From the NCBI RefSeq assembly GCF_003627215.1, contig NZ_CP032677.1:5337501-5401500 (forward strand): a stretch of DNA of 64,000 nucleotides, read 5' to 3'. A program made the translations under genes and the position numbers. How positions within the stretch are numbered: position 1 is the stretch's first letter; the number at the start of each line of letters is the position of its first letter. Shown one piece after another: positions 8,747 to 17,944 of this stretch. Under the pieces are notes generated by a model. That model was not told the DNA's origin. It saw only the letters and a list, made by a program, of their open reading frames with translations, and ran no database searches. This DNA comes from Pseudomonas sp. Leaf58 (GTDB taxonomy: Bacteria > Pseudomonadota > Gammaproteobacteria > Pseudomonadales > Pseudomonadaceae).

Positions 8747-9682
8747 ATGACACGTAATCAACCTTCCGCTTCGCCAACCCCGTCGCGCGCCTGGCGCGCC
8801 ATCGCCGCGCTGACGCTCAGCTTGGTGCTGGCCCCGGTGGCCATGGCCGATGAGCCAACCGCCACTACCGCCACGCCTGCTGCCGCTACTGCACCTGCGG
8901 CTCCAGCCGCTGCCCCGGCTGCCGCCCCGGTTGCGGTAGACCCAAGCGTTGAAGCGCTGGTTGAAGACACTTCCCTGGGCATGGCCCACGACTTGTCCCC
9001 ATGGGGCATGTACAAGAACGCCGACATCGTGGTGAAGATCGTCATGATCGGCCTGGCCATCGCTTCCATCATCACCTGGACCATCTGGATTGCCAAAGGC
9101 TTCGAACTGATGGGCGCCAAGCGACGCCTGCGGGGTGAAATTGCCCAACTGAAGAAATCGGCCAGCCTGAAAGAGGCCAGAGATGTCTCCAACAAGGAAG
9201 GCACCCTGGCCCACACCTTGGTTCACGACGCCCTCGAAGAAATGCGCCTGTCGGCCAACGCCCGCGAAAAAGAAGGTATCAAAGAACGCGTAAGCTTCCG
9301 CCTGGAGCGCCTGGTGCACGCCAGCGGCCGGACCATGAGCAGCGGCACCGGGGTACTCGCCACCATCGGTTCCACCGCGCCATTCGTCGGCCTGTTCGGT
9401 ACCGTTTGGGGCATCATGAACAGCTTCATCGGCATCGCCAAGACCCAAACCACCAACCTGGCCGTGGTCGCCCCTGGTATCGCCGAAGCCCTGCTGGCCA
9501 CCGCCTTGGGCCTGGTCGCTGCAATCCCGGCCGTAGTCATCTACAACGTCTTCGCACGCTCCATCGCCGGCTACAAGGCCCAAGTGTCCGACGCCTCCGC
9601 CCAAGTGCTGCTGCTGGTCAGCCGTGACCTGGACCACCAGGGCAGCGAGCGCGCCGTCCCGCACATGGTGAAAGTGGGGTAA
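8747..9682 (+). CDS. exbB: ExbB, proton channel subunit of the TonB energising complex
   Basis: 311 residues, longer than E. coli ExbB because of a signal-like N terminus followed by an Ala/Pro/Thr-rich stretch (about residues 30-65). Three membrane segments follow, near residues 100-120, 205-235 and 250-275, with the MotA/TolQ/ExbB pattern GTVWGIMNSFIGI and an EALLATALGLVAAIPAVV segment. ExbB forms a pentamer in the inner membrane that, with ExbD, uses proton motive force to drive TonB. The gene is first in an exbB-exbD-tonB operon; exbD starts 4 nt after its stop. Confidence 0.95.
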   Translation: MTRNQPSASPTPSRAWRAIAALTLSLVLAPVAMADEPTATTATPAAATAPAAPAAAPAAAPVAVDPSVEALVEDTSLGMAHDLSPWGMYKNADIVVKIVMIGLAIASIITWTIWIAKGFELMGAKRRLRGEIAQLKKSASLKEARDVSNKEGTLAHTLVHDALEEMRLSANAREKEGIKERVSFRLERLVHASGRTMSSGTGVLATIGSTAPFVGLFGTVWGIMNSFIGIAKTQTTNLAVVAPGIAEALLATALGLVAAIPAVVIYNVFARSIAGYKAQVSDASAQVLLLVSRDLDHQGSERAVPHMVKVG

Positions 9683-9685
9683 GCC

Positions 9686-10114
9686 ATGGGCCTGCATCTC
9701 AACGAAGGTGGCGACGACCTCGCCGAAAACCACGAAATCAACGTTACGCCGTTCATCGACGTGATGCTGGTGTTGCTGATCATCTTCATGGTGGCAGCGC
9801 CCTTGGCCACGGTCGACATCAAGGTCGACCTGCCGGCCTCAACTGCCAAACCGGCACCGAGGCCCGAGAAACCGGTGTTTGTCAGCGTCAAGGCCGACCA
9901 GAAGCTGTATGTCGGCGACGATCAGGTCTCTGCCCCCGACCAGCTTGGCCCGATGCTCGACGCCAAGACCAAGGGTGACAAGGAAACCACCATCTTCTTC
10001 CAGGCCGACAAAGGTGTGGATTACGGTGACCTGATGGAAGTGATGAACAACATGCGCGCGGCCGGCTACCTGAAAGTCGGTCTGGTAGGTCTCGAGACGG
10101 CAGCCAAGAAATGA
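9686..10114 (+). CDS. exbD: ExbD, TonB-system proton channel subunit
   Basis: 142 residues. After a short cytoplasmic start (GLHLNEGGDDLAENHEINVT) comes a single membrane helix, PFIDVMLVLLIIFMVAAPLA, whose Asp (residue 30 region) is the proton-carrying residue conserved in ExbD/TolR. The rest is a periplasmic domain. It is encoded between exbB and tonB; its stop overlaps the tonB start in ATGA. Confidence 0.95.
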   Translation: MGLHLNEGGDDLAENHEINVTPFIDVMLVLLIIFMVAAPLATVDIKVDLPASTAKPAPRPEKPVFVSVKADQKLYVGDDQVSAPDQLGPMLDAKTKGDKETTIFFQADKGVDYGDLMEVMNNMRAAGYLKVGLVGLETAAKK

Positions 10115-10842
10115 CAAAACCGCGCTCAAACGTGGCGCGCTACGGTGGCAGCCTGGCGATCGTGCTGGGCGTGCACGTGGTCGCCGTGCTGCTGACGCTC
10201 AACTGGTCGGTGCCCCAGGCCATCGAGCTGCCCCCGGCAGCCATGATGGTCGAGCTGGCACCGTTGCCAGAACCTGCGCCACCACCCCCTCCAAAAGCAG
10301 CGCCGCAGCCACCGGCACCGGTCGAAGAACCGCCCTTGCCAAAGCTGGCGGAGGCGCCCAAACCGAAAATCGCCATCGCCAAGCCGCCCAAGCCAAAGGC
10401 CAAGCCCCAGCCGCCGAAGCCCGAGAAAAAGCCTGAGCCGCCCAAGGAAGCACCACCCACCGAGCAAACGGTAGACGCACCGCCCAGCAATACGCCACCG
10501 CAGAAGTCTGCGGCACCGGCACCGAGCATTGCGTCCAACAGCAACGCCCTGCCAACCTGGCAGAGCGACCTGCTGCGCCACCTGGCCAAGTACAAGCGTT
10601 ACCCGGAAGACGCGCGCCGTCGCGGCCTGCAAGGCATCAACCGCCTGCGCTTCGTGGTCGACGCCGAAGGCAAGGTGGTGTCTTACGCCATGGCTGGGGG
10701 TTCGGGCAGTGCAGCCCTGGACCGAGCGACCCTGGAAATGATCCGTCGGGCCGGCACGGTACCCAAGCCGCCACCCGAGTTGCTGAACAACGGCACCATC
10801 GAAGTGGTGGCACCGTTCGTCTACTCGCTGGACCGCCGCTGA
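10111..10842 (+). CDS. tonB: TonB energy transducer
   Basis: 243 residues. One N-terminal membrane anchor (about 12-30) is followed by a long Pro/Lys-rich periplasmic spacer (about residues 50-135, with PAPPPPPKAAP, KPKAKPQPPKPEKKPEPP-like repeats) and a C-terminal TonB domain (about 150-243) containing YPEDARRRGLQG, the equivalent of the YP-A-G motif that touches TonB boxes of outer-membrane receptors. It overlaps exbD by 4 nt. The operon energises uptake of siderophores and other ligands. Confidence 0.95.
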   Translation: MTKPRSNVARYGGSLAIVLGVHVVAVLLTLNWSVPQAIELPPAAMMVELAPLPEPAPPPPPKAAPQPPAPVEEPPLPKLAEAPKPKIAIAKPPKPKAKPQPPKPEKKPEPPKEAPPTEQTVDAPPSNTPPQKSAAPAPSIASNSNALPTWQSDLLRHLAKYKRYPEDARRRGLQGINRLRFVVDAEGKVVSYAMAGGSGSAALDRATLEMIRRAGTVPKPPPELLNNGTIEVVAPFVYSLDRR

Positions 10843-10875
10843 GACTTTTGTTTCTGTCACAAATCGGCAAGTCTG

Positions 10876-10938
10876 ATAACGTGCGTCTATCGATTGCAGC
10901 CGCTATGCTGGGCCCGCAACTTCATGGACGCACGTTAT
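10876..10938. promoter_or_regulatory. Perfect 12-bp inverted repeat ending on the oxyR start codon
   Basis: ATAACGTGCGTC (10876-10887) and GACGCACGTTAT (10927-10938) are exact inverted copies separated by 39 nt. The second arm spans the Shine-Dalgarno region and the first two bases of the oxyR ATG. A -10-like TATGCT lies between them (10904-10909). As DNA it could be an operator; as RNA, in transcripts reading through from tonB, it could hide the oxyR start. Confidence 0.6.
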
Positions 10939-11863
10939 GACCCTCACAGAATTACGCTACATCGTCACACTCGCCCAGGAACAGCACTTCGGCCATGCCG
11001 CCGAACGCTGCCACGTGAGCCAGCCGACCCTGTCGGTCGGTGTGAAGAAGCTCGAGGATGAGCTTGGCGTGTTGATCTTCGAGCGCAGCAAGAGCGCAGT
11101 ACGCCTGACCCCAGTCGGCGAAAGCATCGTCGCCCAGGCACAAAAGGTTCTGGAGCAGGCCCAGGGCATTCGCGAGCTGGCCCAGGCCGGTAAAAACCAG
11201 CTGACCGCCCCGCTCAAGGTCGGTGCCATCTACACCGTCGGCCCCTACCTGTTCCCCCACCTGATCCCGCAACTGCACCGCGTAGCGCCGCAGATGCCGC
11301 TGTACATCGAAGAAAACTTCACCCACGTGCTGCGCGAGAAGTTGCGCAACGGCGAACTGGACGCGGTGATCATCGCCCTGCCGTTCAACGAAGCCGACGT
11401 GCTGACCCTGCCGCTGTACGACGAACCGTTCTGCGCCCTGATGCCAGCCGACCACCCTTGGACGGCGAAAAAGACTATCGACACCGCCATGCTCAACGAC
11501 AAGAGCCTGCTGCTGCTCGGTGAGGGCCACTGCTTCCGCGACCAGGTACTGGAAGCCTGCCCGACCCTGAACAAGGGCGGTGAAGGTTCCAGGCACACCA
11601 CGGTCGAGTCCAGCTCATTGGAAACCATCCGCCACATGGTAGCCTCGGGCCTTGGCGTGTCGATCCTGCCGCTGTCGGCAGTCCACAGCCACCACTACGC
11701 CCCCGGCGTCATCGAAGTACGCCCGCTGACCGCACCGGCGCCGTTCCGCACCGTGGCCATCGCCTGGCGCGCCAGCTTCCCGCGGCCGAAGGCCATCGAG
11801 ATTCTCGCCGACTCGGTCCGCCTGTGCTCGGTCGCCAAAACCCCTGCGGAACAACCGGCCTGA
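10937..11863 (+). CDS. oxyR: OxyR, peroxide-sensing LysR-type regulator
   Basis: 308 residues. An N-terminal winged HTH (AAERCHVSQPTLSVGVKKLE region, residues 21-40) is followed by the effector domain. The redox pair is visible as Cys199 (GEGHCF) and Cys208 (LEACP), matching the E. coli OxyR numbering, so peroxide would form the 199-208 disulfide and activate catalase and alkyl hydroperoxide reductase genes. recG follows after 3 nt, the arrangement known from Pseudomonas, where oxyR-recG are co-transcribed. The upstream inverted repeat is described separately. Confidence 0.96.
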   Translation: MTLTELRYIVTLAQEQHFGHAAERCHVSQPTLSVGVKKLEDELGVLIFERSKSAVRLTPVGESIVAQAQKVLEQAQGIRELAQAGKNQLTAPLKVGAIYTVGPYLFPHLIPQLHRVAPQMPLYIEENFTHVLREKLRNGELDAVIIALPFNEADVLTLPLYDEPFCALMPADHPWTAKKTIDTAMLNDKSLLLLGEGHCFRDQVLEACPTLNKGGEGSRHTTVESSSLETIRHMVASGLGVSILPLSAVHSHHYAPGVIEVRPLTAPAPFRTVAIAWRASFPRPKAIEILADSVRLCSVAKTPAEQPA

Positions 11864-11866
11864 GCC

Positions 11867-13945
11867 ATGAGTGAGCTGTCGAAGGTCCCGGTCACGGTCC
11901 TCAAAGGGGTGGGCGATGCCATGGCGGAAAAACTCGCCAAGGTCGGCCTGGAGAACCTGCAAGACGTGCTGTTCCACCTGCCGCTGCGCTACCAGGACCG
12001 CACCCGTGTGGTGCCGATCGGCCAACTGCGCCCGGGCCAGGATGCGGTAATCGAGGGGGTGGTCAGTGGTACCGACGTGACCATGGGCAAGCGCCGCAGC
12101 CTGGTGGTACGCCTGGGCGACGGCAGCGGCGTGCTGACGTTGCGCTTCTATCACTTCAGCAACGCGCAAAAAGAAGGCCTCAAGCGTGGCACCCACCTGC
12201 GCTGCTACGGTGAAGCCCGTCCCGGTGCATCGGGGTTGGAAATCTACCACCCTGAGTACCGCGCGCTGAATGGTGACGAGCCAGCACCACCGGTCGAACA
12301 GACCCTGACGCCGATCTACCCGTCCACCGAAGGCCTCACCCAACAACGGCTGCGGCAGTTGTGCCAGCAAAGCCTGGGCATGCTCGGCCCGCGCAGCCTA
12401 CCCGACTGGCTGCCGGACGAGCTAGCCCGGGACTACCAGCTGGCGCCGCTGGACGACGCCATCCGCTACCTGCACAACCCACCGGCCGACGCCGACCTCG
12501 AAGAATTAGCTTTGGGCCATCACTGGGCTCAGCACCGCCTGGCCTTCGAAGAACTGCTGACCCATCAGCTGTCGCAGCAACGCCTGCGCGAAAGCCTGCG
12601 CAGCTTGCGTGCGCCGGTACTGCCCAAGGCCACCCGCCTGCAGGCACAATATTTAGCCAACCTGGGCTTCCAGCCGACCGGCGCGCAGCAACGGGTAGCC
12701 AACGAAATTGCCTATGACCTCAGCCAGCACGAACCGATGATGCGCCTGGTGCAAGGCGACGTTGGTGCCGGCAAGACCGTGGTTGCTGCCCTGGCCGCCC
12801 TGCAGGGCCTGGAGGCCGGTTATCAGGTTGCACTGATGGCGCCCACCGAGATCCTCGCCGAGCAGCACTACATCACCTTCAAACGCTGGCTGGAACCGCT
12901 GGGCATCGAAGTGGCCTGGCTGGCCGGCAAGCTCAAAGGCAAAGCCCGAGTCGCTGCCATGGAGCAAATCGCCAGCGGTGCGCCGATGGTGGTCGGCACC
13001 CACGCACTGTTCCAGGAGGAGGTGAAGTTCAAGCACCTGGCGCTGGCAATCATCGACGAACAGCACCGTTTTGGCGTGCAGCAACGCCTGGCCCTGCGCA
13101 AGAAGGGCGTGGCCGGCGAACTGTGCCCACACCAGTTGATCATGACCGCCACGCCAATTCCGCGCACCCTGGCCATGAGCGCCTACGCCGACCTGGACAC
13201 TTCGGTACTCGACGAACTGCCACCCGGGCGCACCCCGGTGAATACGGTGCTAGTGGCCGATAGCCGCCGCTTCGAAGTGGTCGAGCGGGTACGCGCCGCC
13301 TGCGCCGAAGGCCGTCAGGCCTATTGGGTGTGCACCCTGATTGAAGAATCCGAAGAGCTGACCTGCCAGGCGGCCGAAAGCACCTACGAGGAGCTTGGCA
13401 GCGCGTTGGGCGAGCTTCGTGTAGGGCTGATCCACGGGCGTATGAAGCCGGCGGAAAAAGCCGAGATCATGGCCGAGTTCAAGGCCGGCAACCTTCAGTT
13501 GCTGGTAGCCACCACGGTCATTGAGGTGGGCGTGGACGTGCCTAACGCCAGCCTGATGATCATCGAGAACCCCGAACGCCTGGGCCTGGCCCAATTGCAC
13601 CAGCTGCGCGGTCGGGTTGGCCGCGGCAGCGCCGTCAGCCATTGCGTGTTGCTCTACCACCCACCGCTGTCACAAGTCGGCCGCGAGCGCTTGGGGATCA
13701 TGCGAGAAACCAACGACGGCTTCATCATCGCCGAGAAGGACCTGGAATTGCGTGGCCCAGGCGAGATGCTCGGCACCCGCCAGACCGGGCTGCTGCAGTT
13801 CAAGGTCGCCGACCTGATGCGTGATGCCGACCTGCTGCCGGCAGTGCGCGACGCCGCCCAGGCCTTGATCGCACGTTGGCCAGACCACGTCAGCCCACTG
13901 CTTGATCGCTGGCTGCGCCATGGCCAGCAATACGGCCAAGTGTGA
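11867..13945 (+). CDS. recG: ATP-dependent DNA helicase RecG
   Basis: 692 residues. An N-terminal wedge/OB domain (about 1-200) binds branched DNA, followed by the helicase core: Walker A GDVGAGKT near residue 297, DExH box as DEQH, TATPIPRTLA (motif III) and a C-terminal helicase domain with QLRGRVGRG. RecG reverses stalled forks and processes Holliday junctions and R-loops. It starts 3 nt after oxyR, so it is probably translated from the same transcript. Confidence 0.96.
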   Translation: MSELSKVPVTVLKGVGDAMAEKLAKVGLENLQDVLFHLPLRYQDRTRVVPIGQLRPGQDAVIEGVVSGTDVTMGKRRSLVVRLGDGSGVLTLRFYHFSNAQKEGLKRGTHLRCYGEARPGASGLEIYHPEYRALNGDEPAPPVEQTLTPIYPSTEGLTQQRLRQLCQQSLGMLGPRSLPDWLPDELARDYQLAPLDDAIRYLHNPPADADLEELALGHHWAQHRLAFEELLTHQLSQQRLRESLRSLRAPVLPKATRLQAQYLANLGFQPTGAQQRVANEIAYDLSQHEPMMRLVQGDVGAGKTVVAALAALQGLEAGYQVALMAPTEILAEQHYITFKRWLEPLGIEVAWLAGKLKGKARVAAMEQIASGAPMVVGTHALFQEEVKFKHLALAIIDEQHRFGVQQRLALRKKGVAGELCPHQLIMTATPIPRTLAMSAYADLDTSVLDELPPGRTPVNTVLVADSRRFEVVERVRAACAEGRQAYWVCTLIEESEELTCQAAESTYEELGSALGELRVGLIHGRMKPAEKAEIMAEFKAGNLQLLVATTVIEVGVDVPNASLMIIENPERLGLAQLHQLRGRVGRGSAVSHCVLLYHPPLSQVGRERLGIMRETNDGFIIAEKDLELRGPGEMLGTRQTGLLQFKVADLMRDADLLPAVRDAAQALIARWPDHVSPLLDRWLRHGQQYGQV

Positions 13946-14023
13946 CGCTAGTCCCACAATGGATCCAGATTTGTCCCGAGGCTGGTTATACTTCGCGTTT
14001 AAAAGAATTAGTGGATACGGACC

Positions 14024-15427
14024 ATGACTGAAGTTGCCCTGGACACCGCAACCCCACACGCACCCTCTGTCATCAGGCTGCTGCTCGACAAACTCGGCGT
14101 AGCCTACCGTGAGGTGGTCGAACATCCGCAACTGCCAGCGGCCTCACGGGTACAGGCCGTGCTGGTCGATGACGAGGTCGGCGCCATGATGGTGCTGTTC
14201 CCGCAGAGCCAGCTACTGGACCTGGACCGCCTGGCGGAACTGACCGGGCGCAAGCTCACTGCAGTGTCGGTACCGCGCCTGAAGCAGATGCTCGACAAAC
14301 ACCAGCTCAAGGCCCTGCCAGGCATCCCCGGGCTGACCAGTTCGCCGTGCCAGTACGAGAAAAGCCTGCTTGGCGTCGACACTGTGTACATCCAATCCGG
14401 TGAAGCCGGCCTGCTGCTGGAAATCGAGCACGCCCACTTCAAGCGCATGCTGGCCAAGGCTAGCGCCAGCAGCTTCGGCCAGGACGTCGAGGCCATCAAC
14501 CCCAACCTCGACCGCCCCGATGACGACACTCGGGAAATCAGCCAGGCCGTCCAGGCGTTCACTGCCCGGCGCATCCAGAAGCGCCTGGAAGAAACCATCG
14601 AGATTCCACCGCTGGCCGACACCGCGCAAAAAATCATCAAGCTGCGGGTAGACCCTAATGCCAGCATCGATGACATCACCGGCGTGGTCGAAACCGACCC
14701 GGCGTTGGCGGCGCAGGTGGTGAGTTGGGCGGCATCGCCTTACTATGCCTCGCCGGGCAAGATCCGCTCGGTGGAGGACGCCATCGTCCGCGTGCTGGGC
14801 TTCGACCTGGTGATCAACCTGGCCCTGGGCCTGGCACTGGGCAAAACCCTGAGCCTGCCGAAAGATCAGCCGCAGCAGGCCACGCCGTACTGGCAGCAGT
14901 CGATCTACACCGCCGCAATCATCGAAGGCCTGACCCGCGCCATGCCCCGGGCGGAACGCCCCGAAGCCGGCCTTACCTACCTGGCTGGGCTGCTACACAA
15001 CTTTGGCTACCTGCTGCTGGCGCACGTGTTCCCGCCGCACTTCTCGCTGATCTGCCGCCACTTGGAGGTCAACCCGCACCTGAACCACACCTATGTGGAA
15101 CAGCACCTGCTGGGCATCAGCCGCGAACAGATCGGCGCTTGGCTGATGAAGCTGTGGGACATGCCGGAAGAACTGTCGACTGCGCTGCGCTTCCAGCACG
15201 ACCCCGCCTATGACGGCGAGTATTCGGCATTCCCCAACCTGGTGTGCCTGGCGACTCGCCTGCTGCGCGCGCGGGGGATTGGCTCGGGGCCGCAGGAGGA
15301 GATTCCTGACCAATTGCTGGAGCGCTTGGGGATTACCCGGGACAAGGCCGATGATGCGGTGAATAAGGTGCTGGAGGCCGAGAGCCTGTTGCGCGAGTTG
15401 GCTTCGCAGTTCCACGCACCGCATTAA
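14024..15427 (+). CDS. YbaK/ProX-type domain fused to an HDOD domain
   Basis: 467 residues in two parts. Residues about 10-155 resemble the YbaK/EbsC editing domain that deacylates mischarged tRNA (SVIRLLLDKLGVAYREV, then VLVDDEVGAMMVLFP). Residues about 190-400 form an HDOD domain (PPLADTAQKIIKLRVDPNAS, AGLLHNFGYLLLAHVFP), related to HD phosphohydrolases but usually without catalytic metal ligands and used in signalling. The gene stands alone 78 nt after recG. A regulatory role is likely for the HDOD part; whether the YbaK part still edits tRNA cannot be judged without comparing its binding residues. Confidence 0.82.
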   Translation: MTEVALDTATPHAPSVIRLLLDKLGVAYREVVEHPQLPAASRVQAVLVDDEVGAMMVLFPQSQLLDLDRLAELTGRKLTAVSVPRLKQMLDKHQLKALPGIPGLTSSPCQYEKSLLGVDTVYIQSGEAGLLLEIEHAHFKRMLAKASASSFGQDVEAINPNLDRPDDDTREISQAVQAFTARRIQKRLEETIEIPPLADTAQKIIKLRVDPNASIDDITGVVETDPALAAQVVSWAASPYYASPGKIRSVEDAIVRVLGFDLVINLALGLALGKTLSLPKDQPQQATPYWQQSIYTAAIIEGLTRAMPRAERPEAGLTYLAGLLHNFGYLLLAHVFPPHFSLICRHLEVNPHLNHTYVEQHLLGISREQIGAWLMKLWDMPEELSTALRFQHDPAYDGEYSAFPNLVCLATRLLRARGIGSGPQEEIPDQLLERLGITRDKADDAVNKVLEAESLLRELASQFHAPH

Positions 15428-15442
15428 GCATTAGCGGATAAC

Positions 15443-15529
15443 CTGTGGGAGCGGGCGGGCCCGCGAATCAAGCGACGCAGTGCATGGCACCGGCTGCGCC
15501 GGTGTTCGCGGGCACGCCCGCTCCCACAG
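15443..15529. repeat. Inverted pair of REP elements
   Basis: A 25-nt REP (15443-15467) and its inverted partner (15505-15529) share the GTGGGAGCGGGC/GCCCGCTCCCAC core and flank an inner CACCGGCTGCGCCGGTG hairpin. The pair sits between the convergent HDOD and small-protein genes. Confidence 0.8.
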
Positions 15530-15555
15530 TATGAGTCAGCAGGGTCTATTGGGTT

Positions 15556-15930
15556 TCAGCCCTTCTTCTTCGGCTTCAGGTACTTCATCAACCCCTGAAA
15601 CCACATCACCAACGCCGGATTGCCCTTGATCTGGATGTTCTTGTCCTGAACCCCCTGCATGAACGCCAACTGCTTGTTGCCTGCCTGCATCGTGGCAAAG
15701 CCATAGGCCGCGTCCTTGAAGGCAATAGCAAAGGCCGGCTGCGGGTGGGCACCGCCTTTGCTGTTGATGCGCTCGTTGTTGACGATGAAGTGCCGGGCGA
15801 CCTTGCCGTCCAGGGTCTGCATCTGGAACACCAGGTCCTTGCCCTTTAGCTGCTGCTGGAAAGCCGGATTGTTACGGCTGGCCCTGGCCATCAATAGCCC
15901 CATGGCCCAGAGAAGAAAGCGGAACTTCAT
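15556..15930 (-). CDS. Small conserved protein, possibly SCP2-like
   Basis: 124 residues beginning MKFRFLLWAMGLLMARASRN, a short hydrophobic N terminus that could be a membrane-associated helix rather than a cleaved signal. The remaining beta-rich stretch (LVFQMQTLDGKVARHFIV, FAIAFKDAAYGFATM) faintly recalls the SCP2 lipid-binding fold, with a basic tail (LKPKKKG). I would not assign a function. It is downstream of HU on the same strand, separated by a strong hairpin. Confidence 0.7.
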   Translation of the reverse strand: MKFRFLLWAMGLLMARASRNNPAFQQQLKGKDLVFQMQTLDGKVARHFIVNNERINSKGGAHPQPAFAIAFKDAAYGFATMQAGNKQLAFMQGVQDKNIQIKGNPALVMWFQGLMKYLKPKKKG

Positions 15931-16025
15931 CAGCGCGCCTCGAATAAAAAGTGACTAAGGCGCGCAGTCTATCCTTTTCCAGAACTATTTTTGCAAGTTC
16001 GCAACATTTTGCCTGCAGAAAGCAC

Positions 16026-16049
16026 AGCGGGCGCCCTGGGGCGCCCGCT
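16026..16049 (-). terminator. Terminator-like hairpin after the HU gene
   Basis: AGCGGGCGCC (16026-16035) and GGCGCCCGCT (16040-16049) make a perfect 10-bp GC-rich stem with a 4-nt loop, 28 nt downstream of the HU stop. The minus-strand continuation is only moderately T-rich (GTGCTTTCTG). Confidence 0.65.
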
Positions 16050-16077
16050 TGGCTGACACGGGGTTGTCAGGGAGCGA

Positions 16078-16377
16078 TCACTTGCCTTTCTTGGCCGGCT
16101 TGGCGGGGGCGTTGACACTGTCGCGCAGGTTCTTGCCTGGCTTGAAGGCCACGGTATTGCTGGCCTTGATCTTGACCGGCTCACCGGTTTGCGGGTTTTT
16201 CCCGGTACGCGCGCCGCGATGACGTTTTTCAAAGGTGCCGAAACCGACCAGGGTCACTGTGTCCTTGTCCAAGGCACCGGTGATGCTGTCGAGAATCGCG
16301 TTCAAAACCTGATTGGCCTTTTCCTTAGTCAGATCGGCCTTTTCGGCAATGACGGCGGCGAGTTCTGGTTTGCGCAT
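16078..16377 (-). CDS. hupA: HU-family DNA-binding protein
   Basis: 99 residues with the full HU/IHF fold. The N-terminal helices run MRKPELAAVIAEKADLTKEK; the beta-arm region carries the signature GFGTFEKRHRGARTGKNPQTG (residues 46-66, key residues F47, R53, R55, G57, N60, P61), and a Lys/Pro/Ala tail (APAKPAKKGK) extends beyond the usual 90 residues. HU bends and compacts DNA non-specifically. A monocistronic unit is likely: a 187-nt upstream spacer and a hairpin downstream. P. putida has several hup paralogues; the symbol follows the gene at this locus. Confidence 0.92.
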   Translation of the reverse strand: MRKPELAAVIAEKADLTKEKANQVLNAILDSITGALDKDTVTLVGFGTFEKRHRGARTGKNPQTGEPVKIKASNTVAFKPGKNLRDSVNAPAKPAKKGK

Positions 16378-16564
16378 AGTGAAGCCTCTTTGACGGAATT
16401 CTTGTTGTTATGCCGTGCTGCCTTTGGGAGCAGCGCTCAAGGCACCGCAGGCTCTAATCTGCGGCAGACGGGAGTGAGGATGGCACGAGCATCGGGGCCG
16501 CGCCAGTATCTGCGCGGCCATTGTGCAGGCAACAACAGGATAAATCCGACAGAACGCCCGCTAT
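16378..16564 (-). promoter_or_regulatory. Upstream region of the HU gene
   Basis: 187 nt between the HU start and the end of the rubredoxin reductase gene, both on the minus strand. It must hold the HU promoter and the reductase 3' end. I see no clear hairpin or operator in it. Confidence 0.35.
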
Positions 16565-17713
16565 TTATGCCATTACCGGGGGTAACTGGCGATTAAGCGC
16601 CAGCTTGTCCATGACCGCCGCCCCCGTGAGGGCGTAGCCCAACAGCTTGCCATCGGTATCGACGCAGAGCACTTTGAGGTCATTGCCCTGCCCCTCCACC
16701 TGCCAGGTGCCTTCCTGGCCCCTGGGCGGTGGTGAAACTACCAGCGGGCAAGCTGGGGTTTTCACCGTAATCGGCATCGGCCCATAGGCCACTGCCGTGG
16801 GCTTGCCGGCCAAGGTTTGCGCCAGCGCCCGGGCACAGCTCATCAGTGGCATGACATAGAGCAGGTTGATGCCCTCGACCTCGGCACAGTCGCCAAGGGC
16901 AAAGATATTGGCGTGGCACGTACGCAACTCGCGGTCTACGCAGACGCCGCGGTTGGTCTGCAGGCCGGCGGCAGCAGCCAAGTCGATGCGCGGGCGCAGG
17001 CCAATGGCCGAAACCACCAGGTCGCAGGCGATTACGCGGCCATCGGACAGGTGCGCCTCCAAGCCCTGGGTCACCTGCTGCAGGCGGGTCAGAACCGGGC
17101 CCAGGTGAAAGCGCACGCCCAAACCTTCCAGGCCCGCTTGCACGGCGGCGGCGGCAGCCGGGTGCAACAGTGTCGGCATGATTTGCTCGCACGGCGCGAC
17201 CACGTCTACCTGGAAGCCACCCTGGCTCATGTCGTTAGCGAATTCACAGCCGATCAGCCCAGCACCGAGGATCAGCACACGTTGCTTGCCGTCAGCGGCG
17301 GCGCGGAAGCGGGCGTAGTCTTCCAGGTCGTTGATTGGGAACAACCCGTCGCCGCCATCGCCTTCAATTTGCACCTGCACGGTCTGCGCGCCCCAGGCTA
17401 GTACCAGGTCACGGTACTCCACCGCTTCTTCACCGATCCACAAGCGCTGGTGGCCGGGGTCGATGCCACTGATGCGGGTATGGGTGCGAATCTCGGCGTT
17501 CAGTTGCTCGGCCATGGCGCCCGCCTCGGCCATGCACAGGCCATCGGCGTCTTTCTGCTTGGCAAAGCCCATGGACAACATGGGTTTGGAGTACGAGCGA
17601 CCGTCATCGGCAGTGATCAGCAGCAGCGGCGTCTGCGCATCGAGCTTGCGAAATTCACGGGCCAAGTTGTAGCCCGCCAGGCCGGTACCGACGATTACCA
17701 CAGGGGACGTCAT
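16565..17713 (-). CDS. rubB: Rubredoxin-NAD(+) reductase
   Basis: 382 residues, FAD/NAD-dependent. The FAD-binding motif is at the very N terminus ([15 protein letters not shown]), the NAD-binding motif in the middle ([16 protein letters not shown], near residues 146-161), and the FAD/NAD fold closes with [13 protein letters not shown]. It would pass electrons from NADH to the rubredoxin encoded 16 nt upstream. In alkane-degrading pseudomonads the pair feeds AlkB; here no hydroxylase is nearby, so the final acceptor (alkane hydroxylase, oxygen/ROS reduction) is unknown. Confidence 0.93.
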   Translation of the reverse strand: MTSPVVIVGTGLAGYNLAREFRKLDAQTPLLLITADDGRSYSKPMLSMGFAKQKDADGLCMAEAGAMAEQLNAEIRTHTRISGIDPGHQRLWIGEEAVEYRDLVLAWGAQTVQVQIEGDGGDGLFPINDLEDYARFRAAADGKQRVLILGAGLIGCEFANDMSQGGFQVDVVAPCEQIMPTLLHPAAAAAVQAGLEGLGVRFHLGPVLTRLQQVTQGLEAHLSDGRVIACDLVVSAIGLRPRIDLAAAAGLQTNRGVCVDRELRTCHANIFALGDCAEVEGINLLYVMPLMSCARALAQTLAGKPTAVAYGPMPITVKTPACPLVVSPPPRGQEGTWQVEGQGNDLKVLCVDTDGKLLGYALTGAAVMDKLALNRQLPPVMA

Positions 17714-17729
17714 GTCGTGCTTGCCTCGA

Positions 17730-17897
17730 TTAGCCGATGGAGATCATTTCAAAGTCGCTCTTGCCGACACCGCAGTCGGGGCACAACCAGTCTTGCGGCA
17801 CGTCTTCCCAACGGGTGCCGGGGGCGATGCCGTCGTCGGGCCAACCTTCAGCTTCGTCGTAGATCAGGCCGCAGACAATACATTGCCACTTTTTCAT
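17730..17897 (-). CDS. rubA: Rubredoxin
   Basis: A 55-residue iron protein too short for most ORF lists. The four iron ligands are Cys6, Cys9 (CIVCG), Cys39 and Cys42 (CPDCG), the AlkG2-type spacing. It is an acidic one-electron carrier. The start at 17897 has a GAGGAACC-like ribosome site before it. It is first in an operon with the rubredoxin reductase. Confidence 0.95.
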   Translation of the reverse strand: MKKWQCIVCGLIYDEAEGWPDDGIAPGTRWEDVPQDWLCPDCGVGKSDFEMISIG

Positions 17898-17944
17898 AGG
17901 GTTCCTCGGTTCAGGCTGGATTTCGTGTGGCTGCTGATGGCCCT

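Noticed and set aside
16565..17897. Rubredoxin pair as part of an alkane hydroxylase operon
   Set aside because: No alkB or other hydroxylase in the neighbourhood; the two genes stand alone.
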